Part shown: positions 1 to 7,078 of the stretch, in pieces | Position numbering within the stretch: position 1 is the stretch's first letter | Layout: every line of letters begins with the position of its first letter | Assembly (NCBI GenBank): GCA_035496255.1 | Contig: DATJEU010000087.1 | Location: 1-14,035, forward strand | Origin: Gp6-AA40 sp035496255 | Lineage (GTDB): Bacteria; Acidobacteriota; Vicinamibacteria; Vicinamibacterales; UBA2999 | Direction: 5' to 3' | Length of the DNA stretch: 14,035 nt | Position numbers and translations under genes: made by a program | Notes under the pieces: generated by a model | What the model saw: the letters and a program-made list of their open reading frames with translations, nothing else | What the model was told of the DNA's origin: nothing | Databases searched by the model: none

Positions 1-959
1 CCGAGCTCCGGGTGCGAATGTGCGTCGCTGTCGAGTGCGAACAGGCATCCTTTCGCCAGCGCTCGCGCCGCAAGCGCGTAGTGAATGTCCTGGCGATCCC
101 ACGAGCCGTCGATCTCGATCGCGACCTGCCGTCTCGCCGCCACCTCGAACACCTGATCCCAATCCGCGCTCACACCCGGCCGGTTGTTATAGCGACGACC
201 CATCGGATGACCAAGAATCGCGACACCCGGCTGCGACACCGCACCGACCATGCGGGCCGTCTGATCGATCGACTTCCGCAGCAGCGAATGCGGTGAGGCG
301 ACGACGAACTCGAATTGACGCAGTTCATCGAGTTCCATGTCGATGGTGCCGTCGGCGCGAATGTTCGCCTCGATGCCCTTGAACAGACGGAAGCGCCCCT
401 TGAACTGGCGATTCAAGGCGTCGATCGCCGCATGTTGTTCCGCCGCCTGCGCCATCGACATGCCGCCGGCAATCGGCAGCCCGTACGAGTGATCGGTGAT
501 CCCGGCGCACGTGTGCCCACGCGAGAGGCAGGCCTCGACGATTGATTCGAGCGGCTCGGCCCCGTCGCTCCACACGGAATGCATCTGAAAATCACCGCGG
601 TACCCCTTCACCGCCGGCTCGCCGGGTCGACGCAGCAGATCCTGCACCGCCGCGCGACTGAGGTAGTGCTGCCTCAGCGCCCGCAGGGCGAGCACCGCCG
701 CCGTCTTGCCCGATTCGTCGATCGATCGCTCGACGAACGCTGATGTGCCGTCGTGAACTACCTCTCGCGCAATGCGATCGGTCGTCGGCCCTATACCGGG
801 AATCGACCGGAACGTGTTCGCTTCGATCAGCGGCGTGATGTGCTGCTCCAGGCGCAGCACAGCCTTGGCCGCGCGCTTGTATCCCCATGCGCGCTGACTC
901 TCGCCGGCGAGGAACGCGAGATCGAACAGCAGCCCGGCCAGGACAAGGTTGACGTCCAT
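1..959 (-). CDS. PHP-domain protein with helix-hairpin-helix N-terminus (PolX-like, no polymerase domain), partial
   Basis: The frame is open from an ATG at 957-959 to the left edge of the window (319 codons); the C-terminus lies outside. Residues 1-80 resemble the 8-kDa/HhH region of family X polymerases, with a hairpin motif RSIPGIGP near 51-58. From about 120 a PHP metal-dependent phosphoesterase domain follows: GDFQMHSVWSDG (122-133), GITDHS (153-158), KGIEAN (194-199), ASPHS (221-225), ILGHPMGR (248-255), EIDG (282-285) and ALDSDAHSHPE (308-318). In PolX the palm and fingers lie between these two regions; here they are joined directly. It is therefore probably a DNA-processing phosphoesterase/exonuclease-type protein rather than a polymerase. 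The first His of the PHP HxH motif is Gln (Q125). No Shine-Dalgarno is visible; a perfect 10-bp palindrome ATTGATCAAT (962-971) sits just upstream. No upstream in-frame start suits the HhH homology better. The family call is confident; the substrate is unknown. Confidence 0.85.
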   Translation of the reverse strand, partial: MDVNLVLAGLLFDLAFLAGESQRAWGYKRAAKAVLRLEQHITPLIEANTFRSIPGIGPTTDRIAREVVHDGTSAFVERSIDESGKTAAVLALRALRQHYLSRAAVQDLLRRPGEPAVKGYRGDFQMHSVWSDGAEPLESIVEACLSRGHTCAGITDHSYGLPIAGGMSMAQAAEQHAAIDALNRQFKGRFRLFKGIEANIRADGTIDMELDELRQFEFVVASPHSLLRKSIDQTARMVGAVSQPGVAILGHPMGRRYNNRPGVSADWDQVFEVAARRQVAIEIDGSWDRQDIHYALAARALAKGCLFALDSDAHSHPEL

Positions 960-996
960 CGATTGATCAATATGCAATGATTTCGCGGAAGTTTCT

Positions 997-1092
997 CAGG
1001 CCGGCTTGAAAGGCCGGCCTCTACGATGGGAATCAGGCCGACCTGAAGGTCGGCCTCTACTGTCGGATTCATTGGCCGACCGCGCGTCGGCA
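997..1092. repeat. REP-like array of three hairpin units
   Basis: Two close copies, 997-1024 and 1034-1060, each begin CAGGCCG, form a near-perfect hairpin and end GGCCTCTAC. The stem of unit 1 is AGGCCGGC/GCCGGCCT around TTGAAAG. Unit 2 has AGGCCGACC/GGTCGGCCT around TGAA, with compensating changes so that pairing is kept. A third, shorter hairpin (GCCGAC/GTCGGC, about 1075-1092) follows at the same spacing of about 37 bp. The array fills the gap between two divergent genes and ends 13 bp before the osmC Shine-Dalgarno. It could act as a transcription or mRNA-stability element or be a mobile REP-type repeat; the sequence does not decide. Confidence 0.75.
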
Positions 1093-1115
1093 TTGATTCC
1101 CGCTGGAGGCACACG

Positions 1116-1559
1116 ATGGCGGAATTCTCGCGGCACGCGGACGTGGAATGGGCAGGCGGTCTGATGGATGGCAACGGCAAGGCATCGGCGGGCACCGGCG
1201 CCTTTTCGCTGCCGGTCACGTTTCCAAGCCGCATCGCCGCTGCGGGCGACGGCAAGACGACGCCCGAAGAGTTGATGGCGGCATCGCACGCGGTGTGCTA
1301 TGCGATGGTGCTCACGAACACCATCGGCAAGCAGGGTGGCAAGGCGTCGCGGATCCGCGTCACGGCCACCATCACCGCCGACAAGAGCGACGCCGGGATC
1401 AAGATCGTCTCGTCGAAGCTGAAAGCGACGGTCGAAGGACTGGAAGGGATCGATCGCGGCAAGCTGCAGGAGCTCGCGACCGGCGCGGAAAAGGGTTGCC
1501 CGATCTCGAACGCGCTCCGCGGATCGGTGGCGATCAGCGTCGACGCGCAGGCGGTCTGA
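1116..1559 (+). CDS. OsmC family peroxiredoxin
   Basis: The product is 147 aa, the usual size for OsmC, a cytoplasmic thiol peroxidase that reduces organic hydroperoxides. The two family cysteines are present: the peroxidatic Cys61 in AASHAVCYAM and the resolving Cys128 in EKGCPISNAL. The conserved acidic stretch TTPEELMAASHA precedes the first. The opening FSRHADVEWAGG and the phrase FPSRI resemble the OsmC rather than the Ohr subgroup. The ATG has a strong GGAGG at 1105-1109, 6 bp upstream. The glycosyltransferase gene starts 6 bp after its stop, so the two are probably co-transcribed, though no functional link is apparent. The neighbouring hairpin repeats upstream may contain the promoter, but no clear -10/-35 pair is seen. 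Confidence 0.9.
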   Translation: MAEFSRHADVEWAGGLMDGNGKASAGTGAFSLPVTFPSRIAAAGDGKTTPEELMAASHAVCYAMVLTNTIGKQGGKASRIRVTATITADKSDAGIKIVSSKLKATVEGLEGIDRGKLQELATGAEKGCPISNALRGSVAISVDAQAV

Positions 1560-1565
1560 TCGCGG

Positions 1566-3398
1566 ATGCATGAGCGGCGCGCGGCGCTGCGTCGCAGTCT
1601 GATGGTGGTGGCGCTGGTCAGCGCCGCCTGGTCGACGCTGCTGCTGGTGACCAACGGCGTCGTGCTGCGACTGGGGCCGCTGCGCGTGAGCTCCCGAAAC
1701 TTCCGCAACCCGGCGATTGCGGCGCTGCTGCTGGCCGGCGTCGCCATCGCGTCCGCCCCAAAGGGGGCTCGTCTCGGCGTCTTCCTGGACGACGCGGCGG
1801 CCGCGCGGCGAAGAGCGCGCGAGGCGATCAATCGCGCCAGTCCTGCACTCGGCCGGGCCCTCGCGCTGATGGCCGGTCAGCGGAGCATGACGATTGCCGC
1901 CGTCCTGATGTGCGCGGGCATCATCACGCTCTCCTGGACCCGCGGCGCGTGGATCGCCGGGGGCTCCGATTCCTTCGGCTACGTTCACCAGGCGCATCTG
2001 CTGGCCAGCGGCCACCTGCGTTTCCGGACGGCATTGATGCCGCCGGTCAGTCCGATGATTCCGCTCCAGGCGGCAACGCCTCTCGGATACAACCCGTCGA
2101 CGGACGGCTCGACCGTCGTTCCCGTCTATTCCCCGGGGCTGCCGCTGACGATGGCGGCAGTTGAAAAGATCGCCGGGCCTGCGGCGGTCTTCGTCGTCAC
2201 GCCGTTGCTGTCGGCGCTGACGATCTGGTTCACGTTCCTGCTTGGAAGACGGGTCCACGGCAGCGCCGTGGGCGCAGCCGCGGCGCTGCTGGTCTTTGCA
2301 GCGCCGGCATTCCGCTTCATGGTCATCAGCGCCCCAATGAGCGACATCCCCGCGGCGGCGTGGTGGACGCTGGCGCTGTGGCTTGTACTGTCGGAGGGTC
2401 TTGCCACTGCGGCGATCGCCGGCGTCGCCGCAGGTCTGGCAATTCTGACGCGCCCGAATCTCGTGCTGCTGGCAGCCCCCTGCGGATGCTATCTCCTGTG
2501 GCACGTCGTACAGGCGCGCGCGCTGTCAGGAGCGGCGGCGCGGCGGCTCGTGCTCTTTTCCGCTGGTGTCCTGGCAGGATGCCTCGTCGAGGCCTGGTTC
2601 AACACGCAGTGGTACGGATCGCCGCTGACCTCAGGCTATGACACCAGCCATCTGTTCAACTGGTCCTACTGGCGCGACAACATCCGCGACTACCCGTCGT
2701 GGCTCACGACCACGCAAACGCCACTGTTCTTCCTCGGCTTCGTGGCGCCGGTGCTCGCGACGCGTCGCCGCGACGCCGTCATCCTGCTCGTCGCTTTCGC
2801 ACTCGTCGAGTTCCTGTCGTACCTGTTCTACATGGACTTCGGGCTCTGGTGGTACCTGCGCTTCCTGCTGCCGGCCTATCCGGCAATGGCTGTCGCCACC
2901 TGCGTGACCCTCGACTCGCTCGCGATGCGATGCGGACCATGGCGACGGCCGCTCATGGCGGCGGTCGTCATCGGCGTCACGATATTCAGCCTCAATCGGT
3001 CGGTGGACCTCGACGCGCGCGGCGAATACCGCTACCGTGCGGTCGCGGAATTCGTGCGCGATCGACTACCGCGTCGAGCCGTGATCGTGTCGATGCAGCA
3101 CAGTGGCAACGTGATTCTCTATTCCGGCCGTCCGATCGTTCGCTACGACGGCATCCTTCCAGAGGATCTCGATCACGCGCTGGGCGATCTGGAGCACCTG
3201 GGCTATCACCCTTACGTGGTGCTGGATGGATGGGAGGCCACGAATTTCCGCCAGCGATTCCAGGGCCGCAGCCGGATTGCCGCGCTCGATTGGCCACCGC
3301 TGGCGACCGTGGAAGGCACGCAAACCAGCGTCTGGGATCTGGTCGAACGCGCGGACGCCGCGCGCGCGCGGCCTGTCGCGAAGATTCCGTTGCAGTAA
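1566..3398 (+). CDS. GT-C fold membrane glycosyltransferase (GT39/ArnT-like)
   Basis: The product is 610 aa with many hydrophobic segments (about 12-30, 48-64, 108-126, 205-226, 234-256, 263-293, 298-316, 327-342, 385-397, 404-422, 434-450 and 461-476) and a soluble C-terminal part of about 130 residues. Features of polyprenyl-phosphate-sugar-dependent transferases can be seen. An acidic loop, GGSDSFGYV (132-140), with Asp135 as probable catalytic base follows an early membrane segment. Further motifs are YSPGLPL (188-194), SAPMSDIPAAAWW (255-267), LTRPNLVLL (294-302) and WWYLRFLLPAYP (428-439). It likely transfers a sugar from a lipid carrier to a lipid or protein on the outer face of the inner membrane; donor and acceptor cannot be read from sequence. 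The ATG lies 6 bp after the osmC stop with no convincing Shine-Dalgarno, so translation may be coupled. It ends 2 bp before the convergent bacterioferritin gene. Confidence 0.75.
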   Translation: MHERRAALRRSLMVVALVSAAWSTLLLVTNGVVLRLGPLRVSSRNFRNPAIAALLLAGVAIASAPKGARLGVFLDDAAAARRRAREAINRASPALGRALALMAGQRSMTIAAVLMCAGIITLSWTRGAWIAGGSDSFGYVHQAHLLASGHLRFRTALMPPVSPMIPLQAATPLGYNPSTDGSTVVPVYSPGLPLTMAAVEKIAGPAAVFVVTPLLSALTIWFTFLLGRRVHGSAVGAAAALLVFAAPAFRFMVISAPMSDIPAAAWWTLALWLVLSEGLATAAIAGVAAGLAILTRPNLVLLAAPCGCYLLWHVVQARALSGAAARRLVLFSAGVLAGCLVEAWFNTQWYGSPLTSGYDTSHLFNWSYWRDNIRDYPSWLTTTQTPLFFLGFVAPVLATRRRDAVILLVAFALVEFLSYLFYMDFGLWWYLRFLLPAYPAMAVATCVTLDSLAMRCGPWRRPLMAAVVIGVTIFSLNRSVDLDARGEYRYRAVAEFVRDRLPRRAVIVSMQHSGNVILYSGRPIVRYDGILPEDLDHALGDLEHLGYHPYVVLDGWEATNFRQRFQGRSRIAALDWPPLATVEGTQTSVWDLVERADAARARPVAKIPLQ

Positions 3399-3400
3399 CG

Positions 3401-3877
3401 CTACTGCTCCTCGCCCTCCGCCTGATTCGACAAGTAGCGCTCGTACCCCATCTCCTTGACCTGGTGGAGCTGCATCTCCAGCCAGTCCACGTGCGCTTCC
3501 TCATCCTTCAACAGGAACGAGAACAGTTCGCGCGACACGTCGTCGCCAGCCTCTCGCGAGATCTTGATGGCCTTGTTGTACATGGCGACGGCGTTTTCCT
3601 CGAGCTTGAGATCGGCTTCGAGCTGCGCACGTACGTTGCCGCCGACGTTCAGGTCCATGTAATTCATCTGCGGCGTGGCGTCGAGGAACAGGAGGCGTTC
3701 GATCAACTTTTCGGCGTGCTTCATCTCGTCGATCGACTGCTTCCTGATGTACGCGCCGAGCCGGTGATACCCCCAGTTGTGGCACATCTCCGCGTGAAGA
3801 AAGTACTGATTGATGGCTGTGAGCTCTTCCTTCAGTGCCTGATTCAACTGGGCGATCACTTCAGCATTGCCCTTCAT
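3401..3877 (-). CDS. bfr: Bacterioferritin (haem-containing iron storage subunit)
   Basis: The product is 158 aa, the standard length, opening MKGNAEVIAQLNQALKEEL. It assembles into a 24-subunit shell that oxidises Fe(II) and stores it as mineral. All ferroxidase-centre ligands are present: Glu18, Glu51, His54, Glu94, Glu126 and His129, in EEL, IDEMKHAEK, LEENA and DEEAHVDWL. Met52, which ligates haem between paired subunits, is also present. The start chosen is the ATG at 3875-3877, with GGAGG about 9 bp upstream; the frame stays open further upstream, but that sequence is low-complexity and unlike the family. It is the last gene of a minus-strand cluster, 76 bp after the reductase gene. The leader is packed with hairpins (see 3896-3965), which may regulate it. 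It converges with the glycosyltransferase gene with a 2-bp gap. Confidence 0.95.
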   Translation of the reverse strand: MKGNAEVIAQLNQALKEELTAINQYFLHAEMCHNWGYHRLGAYIRKQSIDEMKHAEKLIERLLFLDATPQMNYMDLNVGGNVRAQLEADLKLEENAVAMYNKAIKISREAGDDVSRELFSFLLKDEEAHVDWLEMQLHQVKEMGYERYLSNQAEGEEQ

Positions 3878-3895
3878 TCCGCCGCCTCCGTGCGT

Positions 3896-3965
3896 GTCGG
3901 ACCTCGAGGGTCCGACATCAATGATGTCTGCGGTGAGCAGACCCTCTGTCCGGTTAGGGCCGGAC
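3896..3965 (-). promoter_or_regulatory. Tandem hairpins in the bacterioferritin leader
   Basis: Four dyads lie in 70 bp. They are 3896-3916 (GTCGGACC / GGTCCGAC, 8-bp stem, 5-nt loop), 3914-3928 (GACATC / GATGTC, 3-nt loop), 3926-3942 (GTCTGC / GCAGAC, 5-nt loop) and 3948-3965 (GTCCGG / CCGGAC, 6-nt loop, spanning the upstream gene's stop codon). The first three share end bases, so neighbouring stems compete for 3 nt. In the minus-strand transcript they fill the space between the reductase stop and the bacterioferritin Shine-Dalgarno. They could be an operator (for an iron-responsive repressor), an attenuator, or an mRNA structure that sets bfr expression apart from the genes before it. The dyads are read directly from the sequence; the role is inferred. 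Confidence 0.5.
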
Positions 3966-4889
3966 TCCACAGTCGCCCGAATCGTAGTTGTCCCAGCGTC
4001 GCGGTTGCAAGCCGGCTGTCCGGTAATGATGAAACCGCACGCCCGCTTCGATTCCACGTCCGGCCTTCTCTACGACGAGATCCAGCGGCAGCGACGGGCC
4101 GGTATAGAACGGTGTGTTCGGCACACCGGCGTCGATCGCCGACGTTGTCAGATACAGATCCGCGATGGTGCGCGCCTCGAGCAGTGCCTGTGCGGTTCGC
4201 CGGCCGCCGATCGCCGAGACGACGCGAATGCCGCGGTCGTGGAGTTGCTGCAGACCGTGAACCATCGAGAGCGGCTCTCCGGCGTCGATGATGTCGACCC
4301 ACGGCTTCCCCGCCAACCGTCGTCGCAGCTCCGGCACGATTCGCGTGGACGCGATCAGGCACGCGCCGAGCTCCGGCATCGCGAACATCAGGCCATCTTC
4401 CAGGGGCAGATCTCCCGTCGCGGTGACGACGACCTGGCGTGGATGGCGTGGCTTGCCGCGCGCGAGGCGCAGCGCGACGAGCTGCGGATGCCAGATCGAC
4501 AGAACCAGCGATCGCGAGCCCGCGGTGGTCGCGCCGGCAAGCACGGCATCGGCATCGATGCGTGACAGCCCCTCGTAGACCAGGTGCTTGTCGGTGGCGC
4601 CGCCGCCGAGATCGGACGGGTCGGCGGCAATCGTGTTGCCGTTGCGCGATTGCACGAACACGAGATTGACCACCGGCAGTCCCGGCTGCGTCCCGTCAGC
4701 GCTCCGGAAAAATGGGCCGCCGAACAGGCCATCCGTCCATTCGCTGCGGAGCGCAATGAGATCAGGACCGGACCGATCGACGAGGGTGTCATAGCCAGGC
4801 AGAATCGCGGACAGCGCCTCCGCCTCGCGACGCTCCGCATACGTCGCGAAGCGCTTGCTGATATCAGCTGGCTTTGCGGAGCCGTCCAC
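3954..4889 (-). CDS. RibD C-terminal-domain reductase (dihydrofolate reductase-like fold)
   Basis: The product is 311 aa from the GTG at 4887-4889. A single RibD_C-type NADPH-dependent reductase domain spans about residues 70-290: VVNLVFVQSRNGNTIA (73-88), then a region ending SRIDADAVLAGATTA (109-123), and AIGGRRTAQALLEA (226-239), the counterpart of the EGG-x-L nucleotide-binding motif, followed by DLYLTTSA. The N-terminal 70 residues have no deaminase motif, so this is not bifunctional RibD. Family members reduce pteridine- or pyrimidine-like substrates; the true substrate is unknown. The GTG start has GGGAG 6 bp upstream and overlaps the previous gene by 26 bp. A TTG at 4932-4934 would add 15 residues but lacks a good Shine-Dalgarno and widens the overlap to 71 bp. 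The overlap suggests coupled translation with the upstream membrane protein. Confidence 0.75.
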   Translation of the reverse strand: MDGSAKPADISKRFATYAERREAEALSAILPGYDTLVDRSGPDLIALRSEWTDGLFGGPFFRSADGTQPGLPVVNLVFVQSRNGNTIAADPSDLGGGATDKHLVYEGLSRIDADAVLAGATTAGSRSLVLSIWHPQLVALRLARGKPRHPRQVVVTATGDLPLEDGLMFAMPELGACLIASTRIVPELRRRLAGKPWVDIIDAGEPLSMVHGLQQLHDRGIRVVSAIGGRRTAQALLEARTIADLYLTTSAIDAGVPNTPFYTGPSLPLDLVVEKAGRGIEAGVRFHHYRTAGLQPRRWDNYDSGDCGVRP

Positions 4890-5922
4890 ACGCTTCTCCC
4901 AGTTGCCGGATCCGATCGACGAGCGCTCCGGCAAACCGGATCGCCTCCTCTTCGTTGGCGCCGCTCACCAGCAGCGCTTCGTGCAGCGGCGTGTACGTCA
5001 ATCGGCGTGCGTAGCGATAGAACCACTCGACATCGTCAACCGTGATGCCGCGCGTCATGTCGGTGGTCCGCTGCCCCTGATATCCGAAGTTGACCCACCC
5101 GTCGCGCACGCCGGTGACGAACTGCGGCGTCTGCGCCTCGAACCCGGCCGGGTCCCAGCGCCCGCGCGAGACGACGGTGGTCCCCCACTTCCCCATCGCG
5201 CCACCCCAGTCCGTGATCAGATAGCGCGCCTCACGCGCCCAGCGCGACACGCGATACTCGAAGATCGCCGTATTCGATCCGCGCGAGACATCGCGGCGGT
5301 CCTTCGTATCCCAGTTGGCGAGCAGCATCGTCACGATCTTCAAGCCATTCAACTGCCTGGTGCCGACGAACGGATTGTCGTGCCAGGCCCAGCTATGTTC
5401 GTCGAAGAACATCCGCACGCCGCGATCTTCCAGCTCGAACCGCGCTGCGCTGAACCTGCCGCTGTCGTCGATGCAGTCGCGCGCGCGTGAGAGATCATGG
5501 CAGCCGTCGATGACGCCCCGCGGAACGTAGTGCGTGACTTCCGCGAAGTAGCCGAGCGCGTGGACGACGCGAACGGCAAATGCTTCCGGCCTGGCCTCGT
5601 GTCCCCACTTCACGCGCCACAGGCGATTGCGCGCGTCACGTACGGCGACGCAGGGCTGCGATCCGTCACGATGTTCCTCCACGAATCGAAACGGCGGCTC
5701 CGGCACACCATCGCGACCACCGGGCCCGTACCGCAGATCGGTACTCTGCTCGTGCGAGGGCTCGCGCCACAGGCGGTGGCGCGTGGCGAGCAGGTGCCGC
5801 GGTTCGGCCCGGCGGATCTTCCACTCACCGTGGAGACGCCATGTGACACGGATGAGCAGGATGATGATCCAGGTGCCGAGTCCCGCCACCACAATCGCGT
5901 CGAGCATCTGCCGTCCGGTCAT
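4864..5922 (-). CDS. Membrane-anchored conserved protein, possible atypical kinase (HipA/FAM20-like) fold
   Basis: The product is 352 aa. One N-terminal membrane segment (about 7-26) is followed by a basic stretch (RLHGEWKIRR), so the large C-terminal domain should be cytoplasmic. I do not recognise a named family. The spacing of polar motifs resembles PI3K/HipA/FAM20-type kinases: WRVKWGHEARPEA (102-114, a candidate ATP lysine Lys105), a hydrophobic strand ALGYFAEVTHYV, then ANWDTKDRRDVSRGSN (202-217) as a catalytic-loop-like segment, and LITDWGGAMG (235-244) as a metal-binding, DFG-like segment. The RibD_C gene starts inside its 3' end. The start is the ATG at 5920-5922; an ATG five codons in would be as good, and neither has a clear Shine-Dalgarno. 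The gene is real by its position, coding frame and coherent protein; the kinase idea is inference. Confidence 0.7.
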   Translation of the reverse strand: MTGRQMLDAIVVAGLGTWIIILLIRVTWRLHGEWKIRRAEPRHLLATRHRLWREPSHEQSTDLRYGPGGRDGVPEPPFRFVEEHRDGSQPCVAVRDARNRLWRVKWGHEARPEAFAVRVVHALGYFAEVTHYVPRGVIDGCHDLSRARDCIDDSGRFSAARFELEDRGVRMFFDEHSWAWHDNPFVGTRQLNGLKIVTMLLANWDTKDRRDVSRGSNTAIFEYRVSRWAREARYLITDWGGAMGKWGTTVVSRGRWDPAGFEAQTPQFVTGVRDGWVNFGYQGQRTTDMTRGITVDDVEWFYRYARRLTYTPLHEALLVSGANEEEAIRFAGALVDRIRQLGEACGRLRKAS

Positions 5923-6001
5923 TCGCGGCCGAGACGTGCAAGAAACGGCACCGGTGAATGTGCTACCCTAACCAGACACGGGTCCGCCGATTACATCCTT
6001 G
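5923..6001. promoter_or_regulatory. Divergent promoter region
   Basis: This 79-bp gap separates two divergent genes, so promoters for both should lie here or in the gene starts. On the plus strand TGCTACCCT (5961-5969) looks like an extended -10 about 33 bp before the ATG at 6002. No good -35 hexamer is seen at the expected spacing. No convincing minus-strand hexamers were found. Confidence 0.25.
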
Positions 6002-7057
6002 ATGGCCGACAAACCGCTCGACTTCACGCTCGAGCTCGCACCCCGTGCGCGATTCGATGTCGTTGATCTGCGCACACGTTTCAGGGCGGAACACCAGGCG
6101 CTGTCTGCGTTTCCGCAGTGCCTCTACTGGTCGTCCCACACCACTGCCGGGTTCCTCGATCGCAGTCTCGCCGCGCGTCTGCGGGCGCAGCACGTGCCGA
6201 CCTACATCGAGGCCTTTCGGGCCATCTTTCCGGAAGGCGCCGGGTATCAGCACGACCAACTGGAGCACCGGCAGGATCTGGACGCCGAGCAGCGCGCGGT
6301 CGAACCGCGCAACGCCGATTCGCATCTCGCCTTCATCGCCGGTGGCCTGCGCACCTGCGTCACGCATCCGAACCGCGCCGGCGAACCGGTGCTGTTCGTC
6401 GATCTCGACGGCCTCAATGAAGGACGGCCGCGGCGTCGATTCACGCGCCTCGTCGGCTTCAGCCAGGAACGCAGCGTCTGCGCCATGCAGATCCAGGTGC
6501 CGGTTTCCGCGCACCCGATCGATTCGATCAACCTGAAGGATCCGCGGCTCGGCGTCTACGATCGGCTCGCGGAGTTCGTCAAGGCATCGGGCGTCGGCAA
6601 GGGACGATTACGCATCGCGCTCGATCCGACCGAGCGGCATTCCGCACTCACCGTCAACGAGTACGAAACGCTGCTGATGAAATACGACCTGGCGGAGGTG
6701 CTGCGCAATCCGCTGCGGTACGTTGCCGAACGGTACCGCCACGCCGTCGCCAACCCGCGCGCCGTTCCGGCCAAGACGCTCGGCTACGCGAAGTACGACT
6801 TCGTGCGCGTCCTCAACCAGAGCCTCGACTCGTTCGGGCTGCGCGGCTCGATCGTGGAGAAAGTCGTCGCGCGCACGTTGGCCGTCCCCGCCGCGCGCTT
6901 CTTCCGCATGCGGAAATCCGTCAGCCTGCTCGTGTCGGAAGAAACCGGCACGCCGCGAATCGTAGAAGGCACGTACCAGAGTCCCATCCTGGTGCAGTGG
7001 CAACACGCGCCCTCACACGCGCGTGTCCTCAACGTCTCTCTCACTGAGCTTCGTTAA
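6002..7057 (+). CDS. Conserved protein with YjbQ/UPF0047-like N-terminal half
   Basis: The product is 351 aa; YjbQ proteins are about 130-140 aa. Residues 25-155 carry the YjbQ pattern: LYWSSHTTAGF (41-51), IFPEGAGYQHDQLEH (75-89), PRNADSHLAFIAGGL (102-116) and FVDLDG (132-137) followed by GRPRRR (141-146). The usual INE after HTTAG is replaced by LDR and the LGxWQ stretch by LFVDLDG, so the known thiamine-phosphate synthase-like active site is altered. The remaining 200 residues (LKDPRLG, LTVNEYETLLMKYDLAEVLR, KTLGYAKYDFVRVLN, GTYQSPILVQW) look well ordered but match no domain I can name. The TTG just before the ATG was ignored. No strong Shine-Dalgarno is visible. It is divergent from the kinase-like gene and converges with the M28 peptidase across the repeat-bearing gap. 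The protein is real; its function is unknown. Confidence 0.75.
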   Translation: MADKPLDFTLELAPRARFDVVDLRTRFRAEHQALSAFPQCLYWSSHTTAGFLDRSLAARLRAQHVPTYIEAFRAIFPEGAGYQHDQLEHRQDLDAEQRAVEPRNADSHLAFIAGGLRTCVTHPNRAGEPVLFVDLDGLNEGRPRRRFTRLVGFSQERSVCAMQIQVPVSAHPIDSINLKDPRLGVYDRLAEFVKASGVGKGRLRIALDPTERHSALTVNEYETLLMKYDLAEVLRNPLRYVAERYRHAVANPRAVPAKTLGYAKYDFVRVLNQSLDSFGLRGSIVEKVVARTLAVPAARFFRMRKSVSLLVSEETGTPRIVEGTYQSPILVQWQHAPSHARVLNVSLTELR

Positions 7058-7078
7058 CTCCCGTTTCCAACCGCCACC

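Noticed and set aside
997..1092. CRISPR-like spacing of short repeats
   Set aside because: There are only two to three units, each itself a hairpin, with spacers of about 10 bp that differ in length and no cas genes.
996..2504. 502-codon open frame on the minus strand
   Set aside because: It lies antisense to osmC and the glycosyltransferase, is rich in Arg/Gln/His with no domain, and reflects high-GC third positions of the real genes.
2699..4291. 530-codon open frame on the plus strand
   Set aside because: It runs through the glycosyltransferase in another frame and antisense to bacterioferritin and the reductase, with low-complexity Arg-rich translation.
4932..4934. TTG start for the RibD_C reductase
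   Set aside because: It gives a 71-bp overlap and 15 extra residues without family support, whereas the GTG at 4887-4889 has GGGAG at proper spacing.
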